NCBI GenBank assembly: GCA_000720375.1
Contig: JOAA01000008.1
Location: 1 to 64,000, forward strand
Source: Rhodococcus rhodnii
GTDB lineage: Bacteria > Actinomycetota > Actinomycetes > Mycobacteriales > Pseudonocardiaceae
Length of the DNA stretch: 64,000 nucleotides
Direction: 5' to 3'
Shown here in pieces: positions 34,373 to 41,932 of this stretch. Position 1 is the first letter of the stretch, and each line of letters opens with the position of its first letter. Both the position numbers and the translations under genes were made by a program. The notes beneath the pieces are model-generated. The model was not told where the DNA came from. It was given only the letters and a program-made list of their open reading frames with translations, and searched no databases.

Positions 34373-34600
34373 GTGCCCAAGATCATGGTCTCCATCGACG
34401 ACGAGAGCATGACCGACATGCCCCGGCTGGTCGACGACCTACGCCGGGCAGGCCTGCTGGTCGACGAGGTCTTCGAAGCGCTCGGCACGGTCACCGGCTC
34501 GATCGCCCCCGAGGCGGTCGACACCCTGATGGCCGTGCCCGGCGTCGCCGCCGTCGAGTGGCAACGCGACAACTACGGCCCTGCCGACTCCAGCATCTAG
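34373..34600 (+). CDS. Free-standing I9-like (propeptide-inhibitor) protein
   Basis: A 75-residue protein, MPKIMVSIDDESMTDMPRLVDDLRRAGLLVDEVFEALGTVTGSIAPEAVDTLMAVPGVAAVEWQRDN (shown for order as IMVSIDDESM, RRAGLLVDEVFEALGTVTGSI, and LMAVPGVAAVEW). The beta-alpha-beta layout and the closing PGVxxVE motif match the inhibitor_I9 fold of subtilisin propeptides. Such proteins in actinobacteria are often mis-annotated as aldolase fragments. It starts at GTG 34373 with AGGAGG upstream and lies directly after the S8 gene, so it probably chaperones or inhibits that protease. Confidence 0.7.
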   Translation: MPKIMVSIDDESMTDMPRLVDDLRRAGLLVDEVFEALGTVTGSIAPEAVDTLMAVPGVAAVEWQRDNYGPADSSI

Positions 34601-35319
34601 CCCCGTTTTTCCGGGACCGGGACGCGCAGCGCGGCGAGCAGGTCGAGCAACTCGGCGCGATAGAGCTTCGCGGGGTGCTCGGTCTGGGCTGCGAAGTGGC
34701 CGTAGATCTCCAAGGCCACCGGCCCGTGCATACGCCCCCAGACACGCAAAGCGAGTGCCACCGCGGCGGGCGGAAGACCAGGAAACGATTCACGGAACAT
34801 CGCGACCAGGGATGGATCGAAATCCGACCAACGATGGTTCACGTTCGACTGCGTGGGTTCGGCGTCGGGCCATGTGACAGCGACCAGTCCGGCAAGGCCA
34901 AGGCATGCGCGGCGTTCAGCCTCGGGTGCCGCACCGCCCTCGGGCGGCTGGTAGCCGTTGACCGGGTCGCCATAGATCAGCCGGAATCCTTGCGGATTGG
35001 CCACCGCCCACTCGCGGAACGCCTCGCCCCACGCCAATAGCCGCCCGCCTGCGTCGTCCTCGCGTTTCGAGTCGCGCGCGGCCTCCATCTGGTCGACCAG
35101 ATCGGTGTAGACGTCCGAGATCAGCGTGCTGATCAGGTCGTCGCGCGTGGCGAAGTAGCCGTAGATCGCCCCGGCGGTCATGCCCATCTCCCGGGCAATC
35201 GCCCGGAGCGAGATGCCATCCGGCCCGCTCTCAGCCATGAGCTTCAACGCGATCGCCTTGATCTCACGGGATGTCTCGGCCCGCAGTCGTTCGCGCCTGG
35301 AAGGCACCACCTCTTTCAC
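34597..35319 (-). CDS. TetR-family regulator with TetR_C_33-like domain
   Basis: A 240-residue repressor: helix-turn-helix at about residues 10-55 (IALKLMAESGPDGISLRAIAREMGMTAGAIYGYFATRDDLIS in parts) and a C-terminal helical domain (GFRLIYGDP, LALRVWGRMHGPVALEIYGHF). The GTG at 35319 is chosen because TAGCGT on the minus strand (35332-35327) is a -10 box seven bases upstream, the leaderless spacing; upstream codons are not supported. It is divergent from a NAD(P)-binding oxidoreductase gene and there is a near-perfect palindrome between them. Its stop overlaps the I9-like gene by four bases. Confidence 0.85.
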   Translation of the reverse strand: MKEVVPSRRERLRAETSREIKAIALKLMAESGPDGISLRAIAREMGMTAGAIYGYFATRDDLISTLISDVYTDLVDQMEAARDSKREDDAGGRLLAWGEAFREWAVANPQGFRLIYGDPVNGYQPPEGGAAPEAERRACLGLAGLVAVTWPDAEPTQSNVNHRWSDFDPSLVAMFRESFPGLPPAAVALALRVWGRMHGPVALEIYGHFAAQTEHPAKLYRAELLDLLAALRVPVPEKRG

Positions 35320-35321
35320 GG

Positions 35322-35349
35322 TTGACACGCTACAGCGTTGGCATACTAT
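35322..35349 (+). promoter_or_regulatory. Consensus-like promoter of the NAD(P)-binding gene
   Basis: TTGACA (35322-35327) is followed after 16 bases by TACTAT (35344-35349). The -35 and the minus-strand -10 TAGCGT (35332-35327) of the TetR gene share a base, so the two promoters overlap head to head. Confidence 0.55.
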
Positions 35350-35367
35350 CTGCCGTACAGTTACTAC

Positions 35368-35392
35368 ACGGCGTTCAGTCACTGAATGCCGT
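35368..35392. promoter_or_regulatory. 25-bp near-perfect palindrome, probable TetR operator
   Basis: ACGGCGTTCAGT and ACTGAATGCCGT flank a central C; 11 of 12 pairs match. It lies downstream of the TTGACA/TACTAT promoter in the leader of the NAD(P)-binding gene, where bound TetR would block elongation or initiation. Confidence 0.65.
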
Positions 35393-35414
35393 TGAGACGA
35401 TCTGGGGTGTACCT

Positions 35415-36098
35415 GTGCGAATCGGTGTGTTCGGAGCAACCGGAGTGATCGGCCAGCGCGTCGTGGCAGAGGCGGTAAGCCGTGACCACGAAGTCCGCGC
35501 GTTCACTCGCAACCAGTCCAAGATCCCGGCCGACGCGAGCCCAGTGACCTGGCAGGTCGCCGACGTGCTCGACGTGGACAGCATCACCACCGCCATCATC
35601 GGACTCGATGTGGTCGTCAACGCCATCAACGCGGGCGACGACATCCCTGACACCATCGCCAACGCCGAAGTTTTTCCCGGCGCTGCAACGGCGTTGCTTG
35701 CCGCGCTGGACCGACACCCGTCGACACGGCTGCTCATCGTCGGCGGTGCGGGCAGTCTTGAGGTCGAGCCCGGCCTGCAGCTCGTGGACGTCGACGACTT
35801 CGCCGAGCAGTTGCCCGCTCTCCTCGGCGTTCCACCGGAGTACAGCAAGGTCGTCCTCGCCCACCGGGAGGCGCTGAACCTCTACCGTCTGTCCAATCGC
35901 GACTGGACTTACGTCAGCCCATCAGCGGCTCTGGTCAACAGCGGCGAACGCACCGGGCGTTTTCGTACCGGCGCCAATCAGCTTCTAGTGATGGAAGACG
36001 GCACAAGCGACATCTCCGCGGAAGACCTCGCCGTGGCCCTCATCGACGAAGCCGAGCGCCCGCAGTTCATCCAACGACGCTTCACCGTCGGATACTGA
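35415..36098 (+). CDS. NAD(P)-binding SDR-like oxidoreductase
   Basis: A 227-residue Rossmann protein of the atypical short-chain dehydrogenase (NAD(P)H-binding, YwnB-like) type. The nucleotide motif is IGVFGATGVIGQRVV at the N-terminus, with R35 region TRN and the LLIVGGAGSLEVEPG strand. No classic YxxxK active site is evident (HREALNLYRLSNRDWTYV replaces it), as is usual in this subgroup. The GTG at 35415 is set by the conserved start MRIGVFGATG; an earlier open frame is not conserved. It is controlled with, and probably by, the divergent TetR gene. Confidence 0.8.
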   Translation: MRIGVFGATGVIGQRVVAEAVSRDHEVRAFTRNQSKIPADASPVTWQVADVLDVDSITTAIIGLDVVVNAINAGDDIPDTIANAEVFPGAATALLAALDRHPSTRLLIVGGAGSLEVEPGLQLVDVDDFAEQLPALLGVPPEYSKVVLAHREALNLYRLSNRDWTYVSPSAALVNSGERTGRFRTGANQLLVMEDGTSDISAEDLAVALIDEAERPQFIQRRFTVGY

Positions 36099-36144
36099 AA
36101 GCTGAGGCGGACCGGACTTTCGCACAGGCCGGATACTGAGAGGT

Positions 36145-36681
36145 ATGCGACCCGATCCTGGGCAGGTGCTCCACTTCTCCGAAGATCCGACTATCACCCG
36201 CTTTGTTCCTCATGTCGCGCCGACTTCCAGTCAGCCGGACGCGTACGTGTGGGCAGTGGACTATGGCCGTGCTCCGGACTACTGGTTTCCGCGCGAATGC
36301 CCTCGTGCGATGGCTTGGGCGACACCCGAGACTTCAGCCGCGGACCGGGAGCACATCCTCGGGCCAGGCGGTGGTGAGCGGGTGCATGCCATCGAGTACC
36401 GCTGGTTGGAGCGCATGCGTACCGTCGAGTTGTTCGCGTATCGGTTGCCAGCACAGCATTTCCGGCCTATTGGCAGCCCGGTGCCGAACGCAAGCGTCTC
36501 GACGGTCCCGGTCATCCCTCTGGGGCCACCGGAGCCGGTCGGTGACCTTCTGCGTCTGCATGAGGACGCGGGCATCCAATTGCGGATCATGACCAACCTC
36601 TAGGAGTTCTGGGACGGAGTCATCACGAGCACTCTCGGTTTCAGCGGCATCAGGCTTCGCAACGCGTTGGCACGCACCTAA
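36145..36681 (+). pseudogene. DUF6886-family protein interrupted by an in-frame TAG
   Basis: The open frame runs 36145-36603 and encodes 152 residues (QVLHFSEDPTITRFVPHVAPT, YVWAVDYGRAPDYWFPRECPRA, then LRIMTNL). The TAG at 36601-36603 is followed in the same frame by EFWDGVITSTLGFSGIRLRNALART and a TAA at 36679-36681. FSGIRLRNA is, as I recall the family, the conserved C-terminus of DUF6886 proteins, and the residue before it is often Trp, so the likely change is TGG to TAG. Thus the intact protein would be 178 residues. Function of DUF6886 is unknown. Confidence 0.65.
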
Positions 36682-37817
36682 ACCTCCGCGCCGGCCCTGC
36701 GCCAGCCGGACTCACACCGGTCAGCCAGTCCGGTGAGTTCAAGCGCCGGCAGCACCGCACGCACTCTGGGCAACGGGACTCCGGAGACCTCGGCGATCCG
36801 TTCGGCGGAATGCGTGGCCCGAAGTTCGAGAGCTTCGTGGACTCTCAGCGACTCCGAATCCAAGCCGTCGGTGGGTCGTGCGGTACTGCCGGTCTTGGTC
36901 ACCAAGTCATCGCCGAACAGGCCGACGGACTCGATGACCTCGGCCACCGAACTCACCGATGTGGCAAGCCCATCGCGGAGCAGGTCGTGACATCCCATCG
37001 ACATCGCCGACGTCACGGGCCCAGGGACAACCATGAGCACACGCCCCAGCGCAGCGGCCGATGCCGCCGTGTTGCGAGCCCCGCTGCGTTGGCCAGCCTC
37101 GACCACCACCGTGCCGATGCCAAGCGCGGCGATGATCCTGTTGCGGACGAGGAAGCGATGTCTGCCCGGCGGTGTCCCGGGCGGGTATTCGGTGATCACA
37201 AGGCCTCGGGCGGCGATCCGCTCGATCAACAGACTGTGCCCAGCCGGATAAGCCTTATCAATGCCACATGCCAGCACAGCGATCGTGCATCCGTCGGCGT
37301 TCAACGCACCCTTGTGCGCGGCGCCATCGATGCCATAGGCAGCCCCAGAAACAACCGACATGCCACGACTGGCAAGCCCATAACCCATCTCGGCAGCGAC
37401 ATGCTCGCCGTATGAAGTGGCCGCTCTGGCACCCACAACGGAAACCGCGCGTTGCAACGCCTCATCAAGCGGCACACTGCCCCGCACCCAGAGTCCCAGC
37501 GGCGCACTCGCCCACTTGAGTCCTCTGGCCGCCGCGTTGGTCAGCGGGAGCAAAGGCCAGGCTGGCCAATCCTCATCCTCAGGCGTCACAAGTCGCGCAC
37601 CAGCACGTTCTCCGGCGGCGAGATCCTCAGCCGCCGTGTTGATATGTCGTCTCGCCGAGGTCTCCAACGAGACGGCATCGGGAACCTCCCCAGCCCGCAC
37701 AGCCGCTGCGGCAGCGACAACCCCTTGCTCAGCAACGAATTTTCTCAACGCATACGCGGGCGGTTCAGCAACCTTGAGCAAGTAGGCGCACGCCAGCCGC
37801 TGTTCATCCGTCACCAT
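36678..37817 (-). CDS. dprA: DNA-processing protein DprA
   Basis: Loads RecA on incoming single-stranded DNA during natural transformation and is conserved well beyond competent species. The 379-residue protein has an N-terminal SAM-like domain, the Rossmann-like core with VVGARAATSYGEHVA, VSGAAYGIDGAAHKGAL, GIDKAYPAGHS and NRIIAALGIGTVVVEAGQRSGARNTA, and a C-terminal winged helix (VSGVPLPRVRAVLPALELTGL). The start at ATG 37817 lies one base after the comM stop; GTG 37814 is nearly equivalent. Confidence 0.95.
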   Translation of the reverse strand: MVTDEQRLACAYLLKVAEPPAYALRKFVAEQGVVAAAAAVRAGEVPDAVSLETSARRHINTAAEDLAAGERAGARLVTPEDEDWPAWPLLPLTNAAARGLKWASAPLGLWVRGSVPLDEALQRAVSVVGARAATSYGEHVAAEMGYGLASRGMSVVSGAAYGIDGAAHKGALNADGCTIAVLACGIDKAYPAGHSLLIERIAARGLVITEYPPGTPPGRHRFLVRNRIIAALGIGTVVVEAGQRSGARNTAASAAALGRVLMVVPGPVTSAMSMGCHDLLRDGLATSVSSVAEVIESVGLFGDDLVTKTGSTARPTDGLDSESLRVHEALELRATHSAERIAEVSGVPLPRVRAVLPALELTGLADRCESGWRRAGAEV

Positions 37818-37818
37818 G

Positions 37819-39333
37819 TCAGGCCGCCCTCCGATCACGAAACTCCAGTGCCGCCGCCACATGGTCGGCATCCGGCCGGTCGACTCCTGCCAAGTCCGCC
37901 AGCGTCCAGGCAACACGCAAACACCGATCCGCTCCTCGCCCGGTCAACGCACCGGAACGGAGCCCTCGATCGAGCAGTGCCGTCACCTTGCGCGGCAAGG
38001 CAAACTCACGCCACAGGGACGGTCCGGGCACCTCGGCGTTCGTTGTCCATCCATGTTCGACCCAGCGTTGTCGGGCAAGTTCTCTCGCCCGCCATACGCG
38101 GGCGCGCACATGCTCGGTCTTCTCAGGCTCCGGTCCATCTACAGTGGACATAGCGGTAAGCGGTCGCATCCGGACGCGCAGGTCGACGCGGTCCATGAAC
38201 GGGCCGGACAACTTCGCGAAGTATCGACGGCGGGTGTTGGGCGGGCACGAGCATTCGGTCTCCCTGGGAGGAGCGCACGGGCAGGGGTTGGTCGCCAGCA
38301 CCAACTGGAACCGGGCGGGGTATCGCACAACGCCGTCCCTGCGTGCCAGGCGGATCTCGCCTTCCTCCATCGCGGTACGCAATGACTCCAATCTGTCCGG
38401 AGCGAACTCACATGCCTCGTCAAGGAAGACGACTCCACGGTGAGCCCGGCTGATGCCGCCTGGCTTGGCCAGCCCGACCCCACCGCCCACGAGAGCGGAC
38501 ACGGACGTTGTGTGATGCGGCGCGAAGAAGGGGGGTGTCATGATCAAGGGCGAGTCCGGCTTCAGCAGGCCAGCGACTGAATGAACCGCTGTGACTTCCA
38601 GCGACTGCTCGTGGGTCAGTGGCGGTAGCAGGGAGGGCAACCGGCGGGCCAGCATGGTCTTGCCTGTGCCGGGCGGGCCCACCAACAGGAGGTGATGGCC
38701 GCCCGCGGCAGCGACTTCCAAGGCCCAGCGGGCTTCGGGTTGGCCGACGACATCGGCGAGATCAGGAAGTTCCTCGACGGCAGCCACCTCTTGCGGACCT
38801 GGTGTTTTCAACGCATCTTCCTGTCCTCTCAACCAGTCGAGGACGCTCCTGAGCTCGTCCGCGCCAAGGACGTCGATGCCCGTGACCAAAGCTGCTTCGG
38901 ACAACGCGCTTGCCGGAACGACGGCGCGTTTGACTCCTGCGCGACGTGCCGCCAGCAGACAAGGCAGTACGCCGCGTACGTCACGGATGCGGCCATCGAG
39001 GGCGAGTTCGCCGATCATCACTGTCGTGCGGACGAGTTCGGACGGGACCGCCCGGGCAGCGGCGAGTATCACGCAGGCGAGTGCGAGGTCGTAGCCTGAT
39101 CCGTTCTTTCGCACAGCAGCGGGTGAAAGAGCCACTGTAATCTGCTGTTTCGGCCAGTCCTCGTTGCTGTTGCGGACGGCCGCGTGCACTCTGTCCTTCG
39201 CTTCGTTGAGGGCCGCGTCAGGCAGGCCGACGATGACCATCTTGGACGAGCCTTTTCCTATGTCGGCTTCGATTTCCACCATTCGACCGTCCATTCCGAA
39301 CAGTGCGACCGACCATGCTTGTGCCAGTGCCAT
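37819..39333 (-). CDS. comM: YifB/ComM-family AAA+ ATPase
   Basis: A branch-migration helicase-like protein related to magnesium chelatase. The 504-residue product has the N-terminal Lon-like domain (SVALFGMDGRMVEIEADIGKG, KMVIVGLPDAALNEAKDRV), Walker A LLVGPPGTGKTML, Walker B in GVVFLDEACEF, and a cysteine zinc cluster (NPCPCAPPRETECSCPP), then a sensor region. The ATG at 39333 overlaps the yraN stop by one base (TGATG). It is the middle gene of yraN-comM-dprA. Confidence 0.95.
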   Translation of the reverse strand: MALAQAWSVALFGMDGRMVEIEADIGKGSSKMVIVGLPDAALNEAKDRVHAAVRNSNEDWPKQQITVALSPAAVRKNGSGYDLALACVILAAARAVPSELVRTTVMIGELALDGRIRDVRGVLPCLLAARRAGVKRAVVPASALSEAALVTGIDVLGADELRSVLDWLRGQEDALKTPGPQEVAAVEELPDLADVVGQPEARWALEVAAAGGHHLLLVGPPGTGKTMLARRLPSLLPPLTHEQSLEVTAVHSVAGLLKPDSPLIMTPPFFAPHHTTSVSALVGGGVGLAKPGGISRAHRGVVFLDEACEFAPDRLESLRTAMEEGEIRLARRDGVVRYPARFQLVLATNPCPCAPPRETECSCPPNTRRRYFAKLSGPFMDRVDLRVRMRPLTAMSTVDGPEPEKTEHVRARVWRARELARQRWVEHGWTTNAEVPGPSLWREFALPRKVTALLDRGLRSGALTGRGADRCLRVAWTLADLAGVDRPDADHVAAALEFRDRRAA

Positions 39334-39818
39334 CAGAAGGCGTCCTTGAGGTGGGTGATGCGGGGTTTGCTGTCGGGCTGCCAGGTGACGGCGAGGATGT
39401 CGAAGCGGAGTTCGCACCAGGGGATGCGGTAGGTGGACAGCCAGATGTGGGTGAGGCGGCGGATGCGTCTGGCTTTGCGTTCGTCGACTGCGTCCTCGGG
39501 ATCGCCAAAGCCTGTGCCAGCACGGGTTTTCACCTCGCACACGACCACCATCGAGCCGTCGGTGAGGATGAGGTCGAGTTCGCCTTCTTTGCAGCGCCAG
39601 TTGCGGTCCAACAGGACAAGGCCTTGGTGGGTCAGGTAGGCAACTGCCAGGTCCTCACCTCTGCGGCCCAGTTCATGGTGTGGGTTGGGTGGCTTGGGCT
39701 CTGTCGCCTTTGGTGCTGGTCGCTTGGACTTCGCGGATATTGGCGTCACGGGGGATGGCACTTTGGATTGCGGTACCGAGGTTTGCGGCTGTGTGGTCTG
39801 CGGTGCCGTGGTTTTCAT
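39333..39818 (-). CDS. YraN-family (UPF0102) nuclease-like protein
   Basis: A 161-residue protein with the endonuclease-like fold: HHELGRRGEDLAVAYL, then NWRCKEGELDLILTDGSMVVVCEVKTRAG containing the D...E-x-K metal site, and a C-terminal RFDILAV. It has a 45-residue N-terminal extension rich in Pro/Thr/Ser/Lys (TAPQTTQPQTSVPQSK) that is not part of the family; its role is unknown. The ATG at 39818 has AGGGGA upstream. The family is linked to recombination and transformation through its comM-dprA neighbours. Confidence 0.88.
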   Translation of the reverse strand: MKTTAPQTTQPQTSVPQSKVPSPVTPISAKSKRPAPKATEPKPPNPHHELGRRGEDLAVAYLTHQGLVLLDRNWRCKEGELDLILTDGSMVVVCEVKTRAGTGFGDPEDAVDERKARRIRRLTHIWLSTYRIPWCELRFDILAVTWQPDSKPRITHLKDAF

Positions 39819-39898
39819 CGTTGTCCCCTGTGGTCGGCTGGTGGTGATTCCAGCTTTCCGCCGGGGTGGGTTTGCGGGCCAGTGGGTGGGGACGGGGC

Positions 39899-39907
39899 TG
39901 TGGATAA
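39899..39907 (-). promoter_or_regulatory. Single DnaA-box 9-mer
   Basis: TGTGGATAA on the plus strand is the exact complement of the DnaA-box consensus TTATCCACA. A weaker copy (TGTGGATC) lies some 15 bases downstream. They are in the 250-base gap between yraN and the divergent hydrolase gene. Confidence 0.4.
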
Positions 39908-40070
39908 GTGGTTGGTTGTGGATCGTTCGCGGATTTGCGATCTTGGAGGGCGAGGTTTTGTCGGCCGGGTGTGGTAGGCGCGCTCGATTGGCGGGTGTCT
40001 CGGCAAGCGGGATGCCACTAGTGTGTTAGCGGCCCGACCCAAGGCCAGCGCGCGCGGAGAAGGGAGCTCA

Positions 40071-40832
40071 GTGAAGTCCGTCGAGGTGCATCGGACGATC
40101 GAAGGCCCGCAGGACGCGCCCGTCCTCATCCTTTCCGGCTCGGTGGGCAGCAATCTCGACATGTGGCTGCCGCAGCGCACCGCGCTTTCCGATGAGTACC
40201 GGGTGATCAGTTATGACCATCGTGGACATGGCAAGTCGCCTGTCCCGGCTGGTCCGTACACCATCGCTGACTTAGCCGGCGACGTGCTCGCACTGCTCGA
40301 TCAGTTGGAGATCGAGAAGGCCCACTTCTGCGGTCTTTCGCTCGGCGGCGCCGTTGGGCAGTGGCTTGGGCGCTATCACCCGCATCGGCTTGACCAGCTT
40401 GTGCTTGCTTGCACTTCGTCGTCGTTCGCGCCGCCTGAGGCTTGGGCCGAGCGCGCGGAGAACGTGCGGACGAAGGGCACGGAGTGGCTGGCGGACTTCT
40501 CGCTCGGTCGTTGGCTCAGCAAGGACTTCGACGACGCCCACCAGATCGCCGCTGTCCGGGCCATGGTCGCCAACACGCCCGCGGACGGCTACATCAACAC
40601 CTGCGCGGCACTGGGTGCATGGGACTTCGCCGGCGAACTCGCGGAGATCCCGACGCCGACGCTGGTCATCGCGGGCTCCGAGGATCCGGCGACGCCGCCT
40701 GAGCATCTGCGGGACATCGCCGCCGCCATCCCCCGCAGCAGGCTCGCTGTCCTGGAGGGCGCGGCTCACCTGGCGAACATCGAGCGCCCGGTGGAGTTCA
40801 ACGACCTGCTCCGGGCCCACCTGCTCGGCTAG
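40071..40832 (+). CDS. Alpha/beta hydrolase, 3-oxoadipate enol-lactonase-like
   Basis: A 253-residue alpha/beta hydrolase. It carries the oxyanion segment LSGSVGSNLDMWLPQ, the YDHRGHGKSP strand, the nucleophile elbow FCGLSLGGAVGQWLG, the acid in IAGSEDPATPPEH and the histidine in EGAAHLANIERP. This pattern fits PcaD, which opens the enol-lactone in the beta-ketoadipate pathway. No other aromatic-degradation gene lies nearby, so the true substrate could differ. The GTG at 40071 has GGGAG upstream. The last four bases overlap the convergent DUF2469 gene. Confidence 0.8.
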   Translation: MKSVEVHRTIEGPQDAPVLILSGSVGSNLDMWLPQRTALSDEYRVISYDHRGHGKSPVPAGPYTIADLAGDVLALLDQLEIEKAHFCGLSLGGAVGQWLGRYHPHRLDQLVLACTSSSFAPPEAWAERAENVRTKGTEWLADFSLGRWLSKDFDDAHQIAAVRAMVANTPADGYINTCAALGAWDFAGELAEIPTPTLVIAGSEDPATPPEHLRDIAAAIPRSRLAVLEGAAHLANIERPVEFNDLLRAHLLG

Positions 40833-41149
40833 GAACCCAGGCCTTCGTCAGGCAGCCGCAGTTCCGGCTTGTCCAGCTCCTCGACGTTCACGTCCTTGAA
40901 CGTGATCACCCGGACGTTCTTGACGAACCGAGCGGGCCGGTACATGTCCCAGACCCAGGCGTCGGACATGCGTACTTCGAAGTACACCTCGCCGTCCGCG
41001 TCCCTGATCTGCACGTCGACCGAGTTGGCCAGGTAGAACCGCCGCTCCGTCTCCACCACGTAGGAGAACTGGCCGACGATGTCGCGGTACTCCCGGTAGA
41101 GCTGCAGCTCCATCTCGGTCTCGTACTTCTCGAGGTCCTCCGCACTCAT
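40829..41149 (-). CDS. DUF2469-family protein
   Basis: A 106-residue protein specific to actinobacteria, always near rnhB and lepB. Typical segments are SAEDLEKYETEMELQLYREYRD, FSYVVETERRFYLANSVDV and WVWDMYRPARFVKNVRVITFKDVN (cited separately). No catalytic motif is known. It overlaps the rnhB gene upstream by four bases. Confidence 0.93.
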   Translation of the reverse strand: MSAEDLEKYETEMELQLYREYRDIVGQFSYVVETERRFYLANSVDVQIRDADGEVYFEVRMSDAWVWDMYRPARFVKNVRVITFKDVNVEELDKPELRLPDEGLGS

Positions 41150-41916
41150 CCGACCCGAGCTCCTCCTCGCTCTGATTCCGCCTCTTGCCGAGGGGAGCCC
41201 CCATTGTGAACCACGTCAGCCGCCGCCACACTCAGCGCCACCCGGCGCGGCGGGCGCAGGCCGTGCTTGAGGCCCGCGGACGCCACGTTCGAGTATGACC
41301 ACCGGTGCACGGCACTCGGGCCGTGTTCACCGAGCGCAGCGTGGTGCTGGTTGGTGATGTAGCCCTTGTGCTCGTCGAACCCGTAGACCGGTAGCTCCTC
41401 GTGCAACTCTCCCATTATCCGGTCCCTGGTCACCTTGGCGAGCACGGACGCGGCTGCGATACACGCCACAGCCAGGTCACCCTTGATCACCGCCATGCTC
41501 GGCGCGGTGAACCCTGACACGCGGAAACCGTCGGTGAGCACGTATCCCGGCTGCACCTTCAGCCACGCCACGGCCCGGCGCATGCCTTCCAGGTTCGCGT
41601 AACCCACACCTCGAGAATCCACCTCATCGGGTGGAATCACGACAACCGCGTAGTCCAGCGCACGCTTACGCACGATGTCGAACATCCGGTCGCGGGCCGC
41701 CGGGGTCATCAGCTTCGAGTCGGTGAGGTCCTCGAACTTCGCCGCGTCGCTGGGCTTCAGCATGCACGAGGCCACCACGAGCGGCCCCGCGCAAGCACCA
41801 CGACCGGCTTCGTCGACACCGACGACCGGTCCGAGGCCGCGACGTTCCAACGCACCCTGCAGCGCCCAGGTCCCACCGTCACGCCGGATGGGTACGCGCG
41901 GCGGGCGCAGGCTCAT
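41146..41916 (-). CDS. rnhB: Ribonuclease HII
   Basis: Removes ribonucleotides misincorporated in DNA. The 256-residue protein has the acidic active site VVGVDEAGRGACAGP, the DSKLMTPAARDRM region, FDEHKGYIT and a C-terminal tail. The ATG at 41916 (MSLRPPRVPI) lies 16 bases after the lepB stop. The C-terminal 35 residues beyond LRPPRRVAL are variable. Confidence 0.95.
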   Translation of the reverse strand: MSLRPPRVPIRRDGGTWALQGALERRGLGPVVGVDEAGRGACAGPLVVASCMLKPSDAAKFEDLTDSKLMTPAARDRMFDIVRKRALDYAVVVIPPDEVDSRGVGYANLEGMRRAVAWLKVQPGYVLTDGFRVSGFTAPSMAVIKGDLAVACIAAASVLAKVTRDRIMGELHEELPVYGFDEHKGYITNQHHAALGEHGPSAVHRWSYSNVASAGLKHGLRPPRRVALSVAAADVVHNGGSPRQEAESERGGARVG

Positions 41917-41932
41917 GGTGACCGCCACTGGG

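Noticed and set aside
34373..34600. Ketohydroxyglutarate aldolase fragment
   Set aside because: At 75 residues with a beta-alpha-beta I9-type pattern it is too small for an aldolase and lacks the Schiff-base lysine region.
40071..40832. Beta-ketoadipate pathway cluster
   Set aside because: Only one alpha/beta hydrolase is present, with none of the other pca genes, so the enol-lactonase call stays tentative.
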